Below, piece by piece: positions 1-10,404 of a stretch of 64,000 nucleotides of DNA. The notes under the pieces are model-generated. The model saw nothing but the letters and a program-made list of their open reading frames with translations. It made no database searches and was not told the origin of the DNA. The translations under genes were made by a program, and so were the position numbers. Source of the stretch: Oikopleura dioica (lineage: Eukaryota > Chordata > Appendicularia > Copelata > Oikopleuridae); NCBI GenBank assembly GCA_907165135.1, contig OU015566.1, forward strand, positions 2,606,501 through 2,670,500. The letters run 5' to 3'. The number at the start of each line of letters is the position of its first letter. Within the stretch, counting starts at the first letter, position 1.

Positions 1-666
1 CAGGACTCTGACGATTCGGGAATCAACGCAATAATAAAATTTCGATTATTGATAACAATTCCAGAAAATGTGTTTTTGATGGAGAGTAATCATGTTGCTC
101 ATGTTGCCTTTGTAACCCTTGATGCCATTATCAGGTTTTACAAGGTTTCCCACGTTTAGACACAGGGACAAGGCGCGCGGTGTGTTCTAATGTGAGTTTA
201 CCTGAAAAAAGTTGATGGAGCATGCAGCAAGCCATTGCAGTGTTAAGACCGCGCAGATATTTAGAAGTCTCGCCGAGCGCCCGGGTCAACTGACTTCACC
301 CCTTATCAGCTTCCAGATAATTTTTTCGTTCTTTTGGGAACTTGAGTCTGGTCAAAATCAAACGGGCTTTTTCATGAGCTATTTATTTGTTTTGAAGATG
401 ATTTCTTCGGTCTTTATATCAATTTTCAGTTCACATTCGCCTTCCGTTCAATATCTCGTGAAAAGAATATGATATGAAAGAATGAAAAATATGGAAAAAA
501 AAAAGATTATTTTAAATTACATTGTATATTAGATCTCTAATTTTCAAAAACTTTTATCAATCTTGAGATTGTACGATGGCTTAAAATAAGCGAACCGGGC
601 CGTGTATCCTTTTAGAGATCTCTGAAATAAGATAGAGCGGGGCGTATATCCGTAAATGGGTCAGAT
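1..666. other. intergenic, no gene recognised
   Basis: AT-rich sequence without a convincing reading frame. The only open frame of note (212-472, plus) has no signal sequence, conserved motif or splice context and looks like chance. It could hold the end of a gene left of the window and distal promoter sequence for the gene at 975. Confidence 0.5.
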
Positions 667-970
667 CGTCGAGAATTTTAAGTAGAATCAAAAGATAAGT
701 TATCTTAGATAACTTATATTGAGATTTTTCTTAGTTCTGATGAAAACGACGGCATTTTCTTATCTCGTCCAAAATGATAAATAGCAAGTCGTTAAGAGGC
801 ACCAGGACGGTGTTATTTTCATTTAATCAACAAAGCATAGTTACTTGACGACTTGTTATTTATCATTGTGGCAGCGTTATCCTATAAAAGAAAAAAGTGT
901 CGTCTTTTTCATCAGAACTTATAAGAGTCTCAGTATAAGTAATCTTTTGATTTGTACTTAAAACTCGACG
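667..970. repeat. foldback (inverted-repeat) element, MITE-like, abutting a start codon
   Basis: The two ends are inverted copies: CGTCGAGAATTTTAAGTAGA at 667 pairs with CTTAAAACTCGACG ending at 970. Pairing continues inward through ATCAAAAGAT, the ATAAGTTATCTTAGATAAC palindrome, GTTCTGATGAAAA and TGATAAATAGCAAGTCG. The element is about 304 bp, codes for nothing and stops 4 bp before the ATG at 975. It must therefore supply the 5' UTR and probably part of the promoter of that gene. No target-site duplication is obvious, so a MITE origin is inference; the inverted repeat is directly visible. Confidence 0.8.
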
Positions 971-974
971 AATC

Positions 975-1880
975 ATGAAACTTTTCGCTGCAACTTTGGC
1001 CATCGCCTCCGCTCAGGACTTTGCTGCTTCCGAAGCTGGAGATGATGCACGAACCTTCTCCTTCGGGGATTCTGCTTTCGACTACGGAGAAAGTGCTTAC
1101 GCCGGATTCGATAGCGGAGCCTTCTACGACTCAGCCTACGGCAGCGATTACAACTCTCTTTCTGCTGCTTACAACTACGACGACGCCGACGCTGCCGCCG
1201 CTGACGCTGATGCCGCTGTCGCCGACGAGGCGGGACGAGACAAAGACGAAGCTCGATACTTCGGAGTTGTGCAGGCCACCACTACGTCGCCGACCACTCA
1301 GACTTTCACCACCACTTCCAGAATCACTAAACACTGCATCAAGTGCGACGTTATGACCCCAGCAAAGTGCGCCGTTGTTGGTCAAACCAACGATGAGGTC
1401 AACCAGCCATGCGAAAATGGCGAGGTTTGCTTCCTCGAAGTCCGACGAAGTCATCAAGCTGATAAGTTGACCCAGATCTGCACTGGCTGCAAGAACGCTC
1501 AAGCTTGCTGGGACCTCAAGCAACAGAACTCGATCACAGGAGCTAAAGCTTTAAGAAACCTCGCACAGTGTCATCAGATGCACACCAGCGGCAACCGAAT
1601 CCCACGACTTGGCTCGATCGCTTCCGTTTGCCGAACTTGCTTTGCCCCTTCAACTTCTGCTTACGCCTCCACCTCCGATGCTAACAAGCCAAATCAATTC
1701 TTCGCTGGTAACTCCGACGGAAACTCATTCACCATTCCCAACGGCAGCGGTGTTTCGGCAACTGTGACGCTTTACGGAAGCAATGATGCCACATTCAACG
1801 ACATCTGGTTCACCAACCGACACGGACTCTCTTCTACATCCAGCTACGATCTTGACTTCTCTCTTCCTATTCTCTCATAA
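975..1880 (+). CDS. secreted protein with a Ly6/uPAR-like cysteine module
   Basis: This single-exon gene encodes 301 residues. It starts with a short signal peptide (MKLFAATLAIASAQ). A low-complexity Ala/Asp/Ser/Tyr stretch (about residues 15-95) and a Thr-rich linker follow. A cysteine module (about 118-222) reads CxxC, AKCAVVG, PCENGEVC, VRRS, CTGCKNAQAC, AQC and VCRTC. The order (CxxC ... C ... C....C ... GCK...AC ... QC ... C..C) matches Ly6/uPAR-like modules that are abundant in tunicate secreted proteins. The Cys-free C-terminal 80 residues are Ser/Asn-rich. It may be a structural secreted protein, perhaps of the house or cuticle type, but that is a guess. A foldback repeat ends 4 bp upstream of the ATG. 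AATAAA follows at 1975. Confidence 0.8.
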   Translation: MKLFAATLAIASAQDFAASEAGDDARTFSFGDSAFDYGESAYAGFDSGAFYDSAYGSDYNSLSAAYNYDDADAAAADADAAVADEAGRDKDEARYFGVVQATTTSPTTQTFTTTSRITKHCIKCDVMTPAKCAVVGQTNDEVNQPCENGEVCFLEVRRSHQADKLTQICTGCKNAQACWDLKQQNSITGAKALRNLAQCHQMHTSGNRIPRLGSIASVCRTCFAPSTSAYASTSDANKPNQFFAGNSDGNSFTIPNGSGVSATVTLYGSNDATFNDIWFTNRHGLSSTSSYDLDFSLPILS

Positions 1881-2403
1881 TTATTCATTTCGTGAATAAT
1901 TTTACGAAAAAATTGGCTCGGCAAAATGATTCTGTACTCCTTATTTTCCTTATTTCTGGTGATATCTTAAAAAAAATAAAACAATCTCGCATATTTAAAA
2001 AAATGATATTTGTTTCTTTAGGGTGTTTTCAGTAAGGGAGTTATTGTATTTCTTCGCGTAAATTCAAAGATAAAGAGCAAATTTAGCATTAAAATATTTT
2101 CCTGCAAATTTAAAAAAATAAGCCATAGCCTGTGTCCCATAGGGGTTTATGATACAGATTCTAGTTAAATCGGCAAAAGAAATATTTTGGAATTGACCAA
2201 GCCACAAAAAATCACAACAAGAATTTAAAATGATTTGACATTTTTCAAAAAAAAACGAAAAAGGATAAATCTGAAATAAAAATTTCGAAAATTGTGTGTA
2301 CCCGGGTTATCCCAAGAGAATTTCATAGCTTGTTTTTGGCGATTTCAAAATATCAGCTTTTCTTTCGTTCGAATCTCTGAATTATCTTGATAAAAAGAGA
2401 AAA
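1881..2403. other. intergenic
   Basis: This holds the 3' UTR and AATAAA (1975-1980) of the upstream gene and then AT-rich sequence. No further gene is seen. Confidence 0.5.
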
Positions 2404-4088
2404 ATGGAAAGTTCTGTCAAAGACTTTGTTTTTATTTTGATATTTTGTTTCGTCGTTTTATGGGCAAACACTTTGAACCTGCCGCAAGATAAAGCTGAGA
2501 ATTTCATTGCACCCTTTTTTCAAACTCAAGAATCGGATACGGAAGATGTGATCAACTTTCCGGTAGATGAAGCGACTAAAGAAAGCAGAATTTTCAAAAC
2601 CTTTGTGAAGAAAAGAAAACACATCAATTTCGTCTGCGAGCGATTGAGACAAATTATAAATCTGTATCAGGACAAATCCGCGACTTCTTTGAAACTCATG
2701 AAATACCAGAAAAATATAAATAATTTCGGAAAAGACTATATTCCATGCAAGCCAATTACCCATCCGCTTGGATTGCCTGACAATCTCTTCAAAAACGAAA
2801 GTAAGCGCAACGTCGCAAAGTCGAGATAATTACTAATTGACCTGTTTTAGAGTATAAATTAAGAACATGTCTTCCGACCAAAACCGGAAGCACTAGCTGG
2901 CTTAAAGCGCTTAGCTCTCTTAAATTTTCTGATGGAATGTGGAGTCCCAATGTTATTGAGCATGGATCACTAAAATTGAGATAAGAGTCCTCTTCTTAAA
3001 ATAAGAAAAAAATGCCAAAAAAAATATAATTTAAGAAAAACATAAAATCTGACCCGCTTTTCTAAGCTGTAATTGAAGATCCATGAAAAAGATAACGAGT
3101 GGTCATATCCAGAAAAAATGCATCGAAACGCATGGTTACTTGACGCTGATGACAGTACGTCATCCGATGGCGAGGCTCTATTCAGCGTGGAAGGATAAAT
3201 TTCGAAAAGGTCATGCATATCTTGGGACGATCGAAAATCAGTTCAAGTAGTATTTGACCAAGTTCGAGCGCCAAAACATGGAAAACTCGACCTATCAATA
3301 CTCGTTTGAAGCTTTCGTCGAAACTGTCGCTCTTTCCGATTTCGATGGACAAAGAGACCGCCACTGGCAGTCAATTCACACCTACTGCAATCCGTGCGCC
3401 ATCCCTTACGAATTCATTATAAAACAAGAATATGCCTCTGAAGAAAACGACTTTGCTTTGCGCGTGTTTGACTGAGAAGACAGATTTCAAAATCTTAAGA
3501 GCATTCCACAAATATCTTCGTGGGGCCGAGAGATGAAAAATAAGCCGATCGATGTAGACGAGATGCTTGAACACTGGAGAAATGTGAGCAAAAGAACAAT
3601 AAGAAGGATTTATAAATTATTTTTCATGGATTTCGTTTATTTTGACTACAGAATCGAGAAGTTCATTGCCGCTGGAAAAAATGGTTTAGTCAAAATTATC
3701 GAAATTCATTCTACGATTAATACGATTTTAGATGACGGAGAGCTGGAGTCATTGAGAAAAGTGCTCAAAAAGAGGATCGATCTCCAGGGATCATTAATAA
3801 GGTGGAGAGAGACAAGTCATTGCACTGGAAACTTCCCGGAAGCATGTCAATTTGTAGAGTTCCCAGGATACATTCTTTCGTGCTCAATTCAATTGTCAAC
3901 ACAGGATTTTGAAGGTTTCTAAAATAATTTTAACTTTTCAAGAATTTTTTTTAGAGGCGAAAAAGAGGGCATGTCAATATCATCCAGACGAAGGAATTCA
4001 TGGAATCGGAATAAACGATGGAAGTTACTGCCTCGCTACAATTGATGATAAATTAATGAAAACAGATGATAATCGAACGATAGGATGA
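2404..4088 (+). pseudogene. carbohydrate sulfotransferase (Sulfotransfer_2 type), disrupted copy
   Basis: An intact first exon (2404-2800) gives a type II membrane protein start (MESSVKDFVFILIFCFVVLW) and a stem. A 50-nt GT-AG intron leads to an exon with the 5'-PAPS-binding motif LPTKTGSTSW. Downstream, the 3'-phosphate-binding motif TVRHPMARLYSAWKDKF (from about 3150), HWQSIHTYCNPCAIPYEF (about 3360) and the C-terminal RTIRRIYKLFFMDFVYFDY (about 3600) follow the order seen in chondroitin/HNK-1 sulfotransferases. The frame is broken: TAA near 2981, a frame change near 3140, TAG at 3248-3250 and TGA at 3473-3475. After the sulfotransferase C-terminus the frame runs on through a 40-nt intron into an unrecognised Cys-containing stretch ending at 4088. 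Family members act in the Golgi on glycosaminoglycans. A decaying copy is likeliest; unusual introns or sequence errors could explain part of the damage. Confidence 0.65.
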
Positions 4089-4354
4089 GTGCGAAGGGAG
4101 CTACCAATTATTATTACGGAGAGCTTTCAACCCGGTTATTTTTCACGAATTCTGATAAGACACCAAAATAAACAAAGCTTAAACCTAACCGGCCAATTTC
4201 ATCCGTTAACATATTTTCCGAAAAATAACTTTGAAATTTGTAAATAAAAAACTGGCGCATGAAGAAATCCCTTACGTTCAAGAATAAACTCGATGCGAAT
4301 TTGCTCACATGTTTTTTTTTTGTCGAGTGATACAGTCAATTACGCTCTCTCAAA

Positions 4355-5738
4355 ATGAAATCTTTTGCTTTGTCAACTCTTTCATTTTCTGCTGCAGAGA
4401 CTCTTGTCCCGGTCACTCCTCCTCCTCTTTGTCCGTAGGTTCAAAAAAAATCTTCGTATTTTTGAACAATTGAAATTTCCCAAGAGATTTGGACAAGAAC
4501 GAAATCTGCAGTACAGAATGCTCAGATGCTCGGGACAGTTGCTACAGTGGATGTGGAAATGATTACACTTGCGCGAATCGCTGCAATGTCGTTTGGTTGG
4601 ATTGTCTTGAAACTTGCCCTTGCTCATCTGGCTGCCCAGACGGTTGTGATGGCTGCCCGCATCCAGTTTGCGAGTCAACCGAGCAGTATCTTTTCATGAT
4701 CAACTACGACTGGAGTTTTGATAATAAAGCTCTTTTATTGAGACTTTCCGATGATACCTTTATCGAATCGAGTTTCAACTATCGATTCGACATCATGGAC
4801 GTCGACGATGCCTGCTACTCGTACATCAAGGGCAACCACTACTTTCTCGGCGGATACTACAATCCCCGAGCGATAATCAAGGTCACCGACTGCGAGTTCA
4901 AATTGCAAGACGACGAGTTGATGGTTCCGCATATCGATGGGATGTGGGGATCCTGCACTAGTAAGAAAGCAGAAATTGATAAAAATATCACTGTTTTTTA
5001 TTCAGCGTATTTTGATCAGGCGCATCTTTGTTTCTCCGAAGATGGAGTAGGGGCGAAAAAATGTCAAAGATTCGATGGAGAAAATCAAGAAACAGACATT
5101 TCAGCTTCAAGTTTTGGGTCAAAAATGAAAAAAAAAAGATCAATTGTATTTTTTTATTTTGGTGTTCATTTTTTCAATAATCTACGAGAAATCTTGACCC
5201 AAGAATCAAGGCATCCTCATGATTGGACTGCGATGGCGGTTTATGACAACAAAATGTGGGTCGTCGGAGGCTGCGATCCAGACGACTTTTCCGCCTGCCA
5301 CAATCACGTCGAATACTACATTCACAACAACTACTCGTGGTTTTCCGGACCGGAGCATCCGGCTGAAAAAGTTTATGGAGGACTTGTTCTTGGAGACGCT
5401 TCTGGTTTGTATACTTTTGCCGGGCGAGGACCAAACCAGGGTCGCTCCGTTTTCCGAATGAGAAGTGGCAGTTGGTCATTCTTGGGTCAAATGACTGCTG
5501 CTGCGGGATACTCGTATTATTTTTCAAGCGGAAAGATTGTCGGCAACTTCGCTTACGTCGGGGAAAAGTAAGAATAGTAAATTGAAAAATTATCTAAGGA
5601 AAACCTAGCAATTTCGAAAAAGTCAACCTCGAAGACGAAGCATTTCCTCTTTCGACGAACATTGGTCCAGAATACGAGTCCCTTAATCTTTACTACGCTG
5701 CTATGATTCTCACTGACCGACCAATTTGTATTGAATAA
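4355..5738 (+). CDS. secreted Cys-rich protein with kelch-like repeats
   Basis: Five exons are joined by short introns: 4435-4484, about 4963-5004, about 5115-5204 and about 5570-5612. The start MKSFALSTLSFSAAETLV is a signal peptide. A cysteine-dense module of about 45 residues follows (CSTECSDARDSCYSGCGND, then a CPCSSGCPDGCDGCPHPVC stretch). The rest carries beta-propeller-like blades such as MAVYDNKMWVVGGC, KVYGGLVLGDASGLYTFAG, GSWSFLGQM and IVGNFAYVGEK. The spliced ends read across in frame (ASK-SRHPHDW; GEK/N-NFEKVNLED). The last exon ends ICIE at a TAA followed by overlapping AATAAA signals. This looks like an extracellular propeller protein of a tunicate-specific kind; no orthologue is recognised. 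Confidence 0.75.
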
Positions 5739-5980
5739 ATAAAATAAAATAACCAATTTGATGATTTTTCCAAATTGGTTCTATCTCTCTAGATAATTTT
5801 GACATGCTTCGCTCTGACCCTCAAAAATTTGTTTCACAATTCTAGTTTGTTTATATTTTGTTTGCGAAAAATCAATTTGAGATTTTGCGAGAAGAAATTT
5901 TTGTCTGTGATTTTAAATGCCCAAAATATCCTTTTGTTTTTGTATTGTCATTTTGTCCGAGCGCGATTTTATAGAGAGAA

Positions 5981-7503
5981 ATGTCCGATAAGCCGTTCCA
6001 TATCGTCGAATGTCCTCCAGGCTCGGTTCTTCCAAAAGAGTTGGAGAAACATATGAAGTTGAAGGAGACTCTTCCAAATGGCCTTCAAGTTCACACAATG
6101 GATATTCCGGAAGGAATGCAGGTTCCAGGGCCGAAGAGTTTAGCTTATCAACCGCAGTGGGTCGGAGGGGATCTGGCCCGCGAAATATCTCGATCATCTT
6201 TTACAGCGATTTCACCCCGCCATCCAGTGGAAATCGAGACGAAATTATAAACGCCTTGATGACTACCGCCAATTGTATTCTGATCAATGAGGCGAATCCA
6301 CACATGGTCAAGTTCAAAGTCAGAGGCAAACCTGCTTTTATCGATGTCATTCATTGTCAGTTCTTTCTTCTTTTGATGATTTTAAGGGACCCGGTTAGGC
6401 AACGCCGAGCTGAACTTCACGCGCCCGTCGTTACTCTTGTGAATAAGATTTTTCGAAAATTCTTTTTGCTAATGATATCTGCAGATCAACAGCTTTCTTA
6501 TCCAATTTTCAGTTTTGTCTATCATCACTCGTTCATGAGCCAGGTCCGAAAGAGGGAGCGCAACTTCAAAAGGGTGTTTGAAGAGCAATCTTTTTCAATC
6601 TTCATGAAAGCTGCATCATTGAAAAGCCCATTAAATTTTCTACAAATCTTACCTATCGCGCAAAAATGAAGCTGTATCTATTAGCGATACAGGTCAGATA
6701 AACAAAACTTCTTAGCGCGCGCCCAGCGGAATCATGTCCCGGGAGCCCGAAATAGCGTCCTGCAGCGCTGCGGCGTGCTGAGCGCGCTAAGTTCTCTAGT
6801 TTATCAGTCATTAATCCGCAATTAGTAATGTTTCATTTTTGCGCGATAAGTAAGATTTGTAGAGAATTTAATGGGCTTTTCAATGGTGCAGCTTTCATGA
6901 AGATTGAAAAAGATTGCTCTTCAAACACCCTTTGAAGTTGCGCTCCCTCTCTCGGACCTGGCTCATGAACGAGTGATGATAGACAAAAACTGAAAATTGG
7001 ATAAGAAAGCTGTTGATCTGCAGATATCATTTGCAAAAAGAATTTTCGAAAAATCTTATTCACAAGAGTAACTACGGACGCGTGAAGTTCAGCTCGGCGT
7101 TGACTAACCGGGTCCCTTAAGGACGAAGACAGTCAGCTGAGTATTCTTGGCTTCATCAGAGCTGTGTCAGATCAATTCGCCAAACAAGCAGGAGTAAGTC
7201 AATAAAATAATTAAAAATAACTGATTCGTATCTAGCGAAAAATCAATCTTTGGCGAGAAATCCCGTGCAAGTTGAATTTTTCGAGCAAATTCATGTTCAA
7301 AACGAATGGAAACCGTCAACTTTCGACTGGCTCACGCCTAAATGTGCGAAGGTGGGTTTCATGTGTGAAGCTCACAAGTTGAACAAGAAGCTGGAATTCA
7401 TCACCATGCGCGAGGTAAAAACAAGGACAGATAAAAAAATATTTAAATTTGTTTCCAGCAAAATGGATGGCGAGAAGGACTTGTTCGAGTCTTGAATGCA
7501 TAA
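5981..7503 (+). CDS. conserved-looking protein of unknown function, intron split by a transposon
   Basis: My model has five exons: 5981-6156, 6207-6345, 7122-7191, 7236-7414 and 7459-7503. The protein of about 200 residues begins MSDKPFHIVECPPGSVLPK, continues DFTPPSSGNRDEIINALM and DEDSQLSILGFIRAVSDQF, and ends QNGWREGLVRVLNA. It has no signal peptide or membrane segment and I do not recognise the family. Intron 2 (6346-7121) would be 42 nt without the 731-bp element inside it. Intron 3 keeps frame only if it starts GAGTAAG after CAAGCAG, a GA-AG intron; the GT two bases later puts the next exon in a frame that soon stops. A poly(A) signal lies near 7618. Confidence 0.65.
6386..7116. mobile_element. 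TTAA-flanked foldback transposon, 731 bp
   Basis: The inverted arms are about 280 bp each and start GGGACCCGGTTAGGCAACGC on the left; the right arm is its reverse complement with one change. TTAA lies on both sides (6382-6385 and 7117-7120), the target-site duplication of piggyBac-type elements. The 160-bp centre contains a further GC-rich hairpin (CTTAGCGCGC...GCGCGCTAAG). No transposase is encoded, so the element is non-autonomous. Open frames across the arms are by-products of the repeat. It lies in intron 2 of the gene at 5981-7503, against its 3' splice site. Confidence 0.9.
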
Positions 7504-7679
7504 GAAAATAGTTCACTTTTTGGTCTTATCTCTTACACTGTCTTCCTTTACCAGCAACAAGATCAGAAACCTCATTCTTGCCTGGCAGGTTCTTACTAAA
7601 TTTTCAAACGATCTTGAATAAAATAAAATTTATTGAAATAAGAAAATATCGATTTGAGCGTATATGTTGTTCTTGCATA

Positions 7680-9485
7680 TCATTCATCTTCAGTTGCATC
7701 GTTTTTTACAAACTTACCATGATAGAATTATTAAGTTGATATTTGTTCTTTCATAAATATTTTGGTATCAAACTTACCTCCAGCGTTGTCACCCCATTGA
7801 GGATTGTGAGTATTGGTCCTGTTCCAAACGAAGCTATTGTAAGTTTCTCCAAGCTCATTGAGCGGATAAGGCGCAACGTTGCTATTGAGAGCGCCAAATT
7901 GAGTCTCGGTCAAGGAAGCCATCCAGTTGTATCGAACAACCCAGGGCATTTCTTCAAGCATCGGAAGCGTCTGTTTCATGTATTCGTGATGCTGCTCGTT
8001 TGGACAGTCCCACCAGCCGTTTCCGCAATTGAATTCGACTAGCCAAACAGGGTAGCCGAATTTAGCCTTGTAATGACTTTCTTAAAGTTGAAAATTGCGG
8101 AAACAAAAGTTATCTTCAGCGCCTTTTTCAAACTTTTCCTAAGGGTGTCTCTAAGCAACTTTGGCTCGCAATTGCAGTGAACTCCCTGTTGTCCTCCGTT
8201 GATATTATACTCATGGACATTGAGAGCATCAATTCTGATGTTTTCCGGCAAGTTGAAATAGAAATCCTCTCCCCAACGCATCGCGCCATCTTTTGAAGCG
8301 ATCGAAGGGCCAACAATCTTGATCTCGTCGGTCGAGACGTTGTGATTGCCAGCATGTTCTTCCACTCGTTTCCAGAAGGAAGGCCAAAGGGCACGGGCGT
8401 TGGGGACGGTGAGATTCGCTTGGTTATCTCCGTATGGCTCATTCAAGTAGCCCATCCACTTTTCGCCGGTTTTCAGAACCTCATTGTCTAAAAATTCATT
8501 AAAGTTGCTGACTCGCGAGAATTCGCGGTGCTACGAGAGCGTAGATACAGCGCTAAAGAGTCCCGTTATGCGCAATAAGCGCTGCGGCGCGGTAAGTCTA
8601 GAGAAATAAAGCGCATTTTGGACATTGAGAAACGCGCAGAGACCCTGCCGCTGCGCTTATTGCGCATAACGGGACTCTTTAGCGCTGTATCTAGCGATTT
8701 GTACGCCTTTTGACTAAGTTCCGAAATCGGTGGAAAATCGAGCTGGTTCACTTACTTCTTGGGAAATAATATTTCGGATGAGTGCAAGTATTCTCTCCCC
8801 ATGGAACACTACCGCAAGTTTCCTGATCACAAGTTCCATCTCCATATCTCGTGTCAGTATCCTGCCTACATCTCGGATAGCTCATGATCGGCCAGACATG
8901 CATATTCTCCGCCAAAAGCTCTTCATCCCCTTCGTTTTGAAACGACCACCAAACATGGCTCAGCGCTCCGAATTTGATCCATCCGATCGTCGGATTTTCC
9001 GGATTTTTATGAGGAGTGTTGTATTGACGAACAAATTCAGCCTGATCAGGGTGGTTCCAAATCGCCATCCCTCGCTTGATACCCGGCGCTGGAATTTCAT
9101 CGGGAACCTCGCAGCTGACTTTCAGGCCGTTTTCCATGTCCCAGTCGGACCAGAAGTAGTTCATCAAGAATCCAGGGGATGGAGCTCGCCTTTTCGGCAG
9201 AGAAGCTCGGCGAAAACTGGGGCGGTTCCCTAAATTTTCAAAGAAGAAATTTCAAGTTCATGGTAATAATAAAAATACCTCAGAAACACATTGCAGGGTG
9301 CACATGCTTTCTTCTGGTATAAACTCCCCCTCTGCGCATTTGATATCATCGGAAAACTTGGCGATGGTCAGATTGTTCGTATTACAGTCAGTTCCGCTCA
9401 ATCCTTCTACGACTCTCTTGTTGTACTTGTAATTTGGATCTCTTTGCGCAAGCGCACTGGAAAGAACGAAATTTGAAAGCTTCAT
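7680..9485 (-). CDS. secreted GH128-like (Asl1-like) glycoside hydrolase
   Basis: Read on the minus strand from 9485: signal peptide MKLSNFVLSSALAQ, a short Cys-containing prodomain, then the catalytic region. Introns: 9230-9289, 8488-8755, about 8085-8140 and a last one before a tiny exon ending GDE-stop at 7680. Motifs in order are FLMNYFWSDWD, IKFGALSHVWWSFQNEGDE, WMGYLNEPYGD (NEP, likely acid/base Glu), IRIDALNVHEYN, YPVWLVEFNCGNGWWDC (VEF, likely nucleophile Glu) and WVVRYNWMAS. This matches the Asl1-like glycosyl hydrolase core, whose known members cut beta-1,3-glucans. A digestive or anti-algal role is inference. Intron 2 carries a 148-bp foldback repeat. The first splice (CTGCAAT/GG) is the least certain. 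Confidence 0.8.
8544..8691. repeat. TA-flanked foldback element in an intron
   Basis: GATACAGCGCTAAAGAGTCC at 8544 is repeated inverted at the right end, and pairing runs on through CGTTATGCGCAATAAGCGC for about 40 bp per arm. TA occurs on both sides (8542-8543, 8692-8693), as for Tc1/mariner-derived MITEs. It lies inside intron 2 of the glycoside hydrolase gene. Confidence 0.8.
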
Positions 9486-9862
9486 TTCTTCCTTTTTTGC
9501 TCTTGGCGGAGTTGATTCGTGATATTTAAAGATAGCAATCACGAGGCTACCGGGCGGTGGTTGCGTAGTGAATTTAATTGTTTATCGTTTTTTGTCTTTC
9601 TGACTTTGATTGAAGGTTAGTTTGACGAGTAAATTGGCATTCGGAGAAAGATATATTTGAGCTTTTTCGACATTTTTCTTCAATTCTGAATCGATGGAAG
9701 AAGGAAAGAAACATGGAAAAACGTTCGTTTTGGGGTTTCTTGCTGACCAAAAGCAAATTATCACGCTGCTGCCTGCTTGCCGCTTTGCCTGATGGGAAAA
9801 TCGGCCCCTGTCGTTCAACTGTTTTGGAAACAAAATTCATCTCAATTTAATTAGAGAGAAAA

Positions 9863-10033
9863 ATGATTGAAAACATCGCATCTTTGATTTTGCACAAAAT
9901 TTCTTTGAAAGTAGGAAGAAACGGACAATTTCACGGATTTGAGGATGATGCACTCAAGCTCTTTGTATTCCTGATTTACCCTGCTCTGGTGTTTGTTGCT
10001 GTTAGAATTGCTTCAAGAAATAAAATGAAATAA
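9863..10033 (+). CDS. 56-residue single-pass membrane microprotein
   Basis: The ATG follows AGAGAAAA, a start context common in this window. The predicted protein is MIENIASLILHKISLKVGRN..., with one hydrophobic segment near its C-terminus (LKLFVFLIYPALVFVAV) and a basic tail (RIASRNKMK). AATAAAA overlaps the end. It is the size of small ER or mitochondrial membrane subunits but I do not recognise the family. A convergent small gene lies 77 bp away. Confidence 0.45.
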   Translation: MIENIASLILHKISLKVGRNGQFHGFEDDALKLFVFLIYPALVFVAVRIASRNKMK

Positions 10034-10109
10034 AAGGTCCAGTTTCAATATCTTTTATTCAAAGCTCAGGTTTATCAGTAAAAGTCGAAGAAAAATGAAG
10101 ACGTTTTCG

Positions 10110-10404
10110 CTAGTAATAAGGATTTTTGACGAATTCTTTTTCAATTCGTTTTCCTTGTGCGCGTTTTGCCCGTCCAAGGCTGATTTTTTCGCTGGATTTG
10201 ATGAAGAAATTCGGGACTCGGTATCTTCGAGACATCCTGAATTGATTTTTATTCATTTTATTCATAAATTTTTCTCAAAATTTACCTTAATTTTTTGTTG
10301 TCTCTATCTTTCCTCCTTTGATCGGACAATTCCAGCGCTAGAAAATCCGCAAAGTCGTAATATTCTTCTTCAAAAATTTCAAAATCGGTAAATTGCTTCA
10401 CCAT
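10110..10404 (-). CDS. 81-residue acidic-then-basic protein, two exons
   Basis: On the minus strand, exon 1 (10404-10286) encodes MVKQFTDFEIFEEEYYDFAD followed by FLALELSDQRRKDRD. A 49-nt GT-AG intron (10285-10237) leads to exon 2 (10236-10110), which reads MSRRYRVPNFFIKSSEKISL, then GRAKRAQGKRIEKEF and ends NPYY-stop. The intron joins in frame and AATAAA lies just downstream on the minus strand. The N-terminal half is acidic and aromatic, the C-terminal half strongly basic, which suggests a nucleic-acid or protein-binding adaptor. The family is unknown. Confidence 0.55.

Noticed and set aside
1131-1523. Minus-strand frame under the secreted-protein gene
   Set aside because: A by-product of the GC-rich repetitive Ala/Asp codons on the plus strand.
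6386-7116. Long open frames on both strands inside the TTAA element
   Set aside because: They run through inverted repeat arms and mirror each other; no transposase motif is present.
8128-8442. Second minus-strand frame overlapping the glycoside hydrolase
   Set aside because: It is a shadow of the catalytic exon that carries NEPY and the HEYN motif in the other frame.
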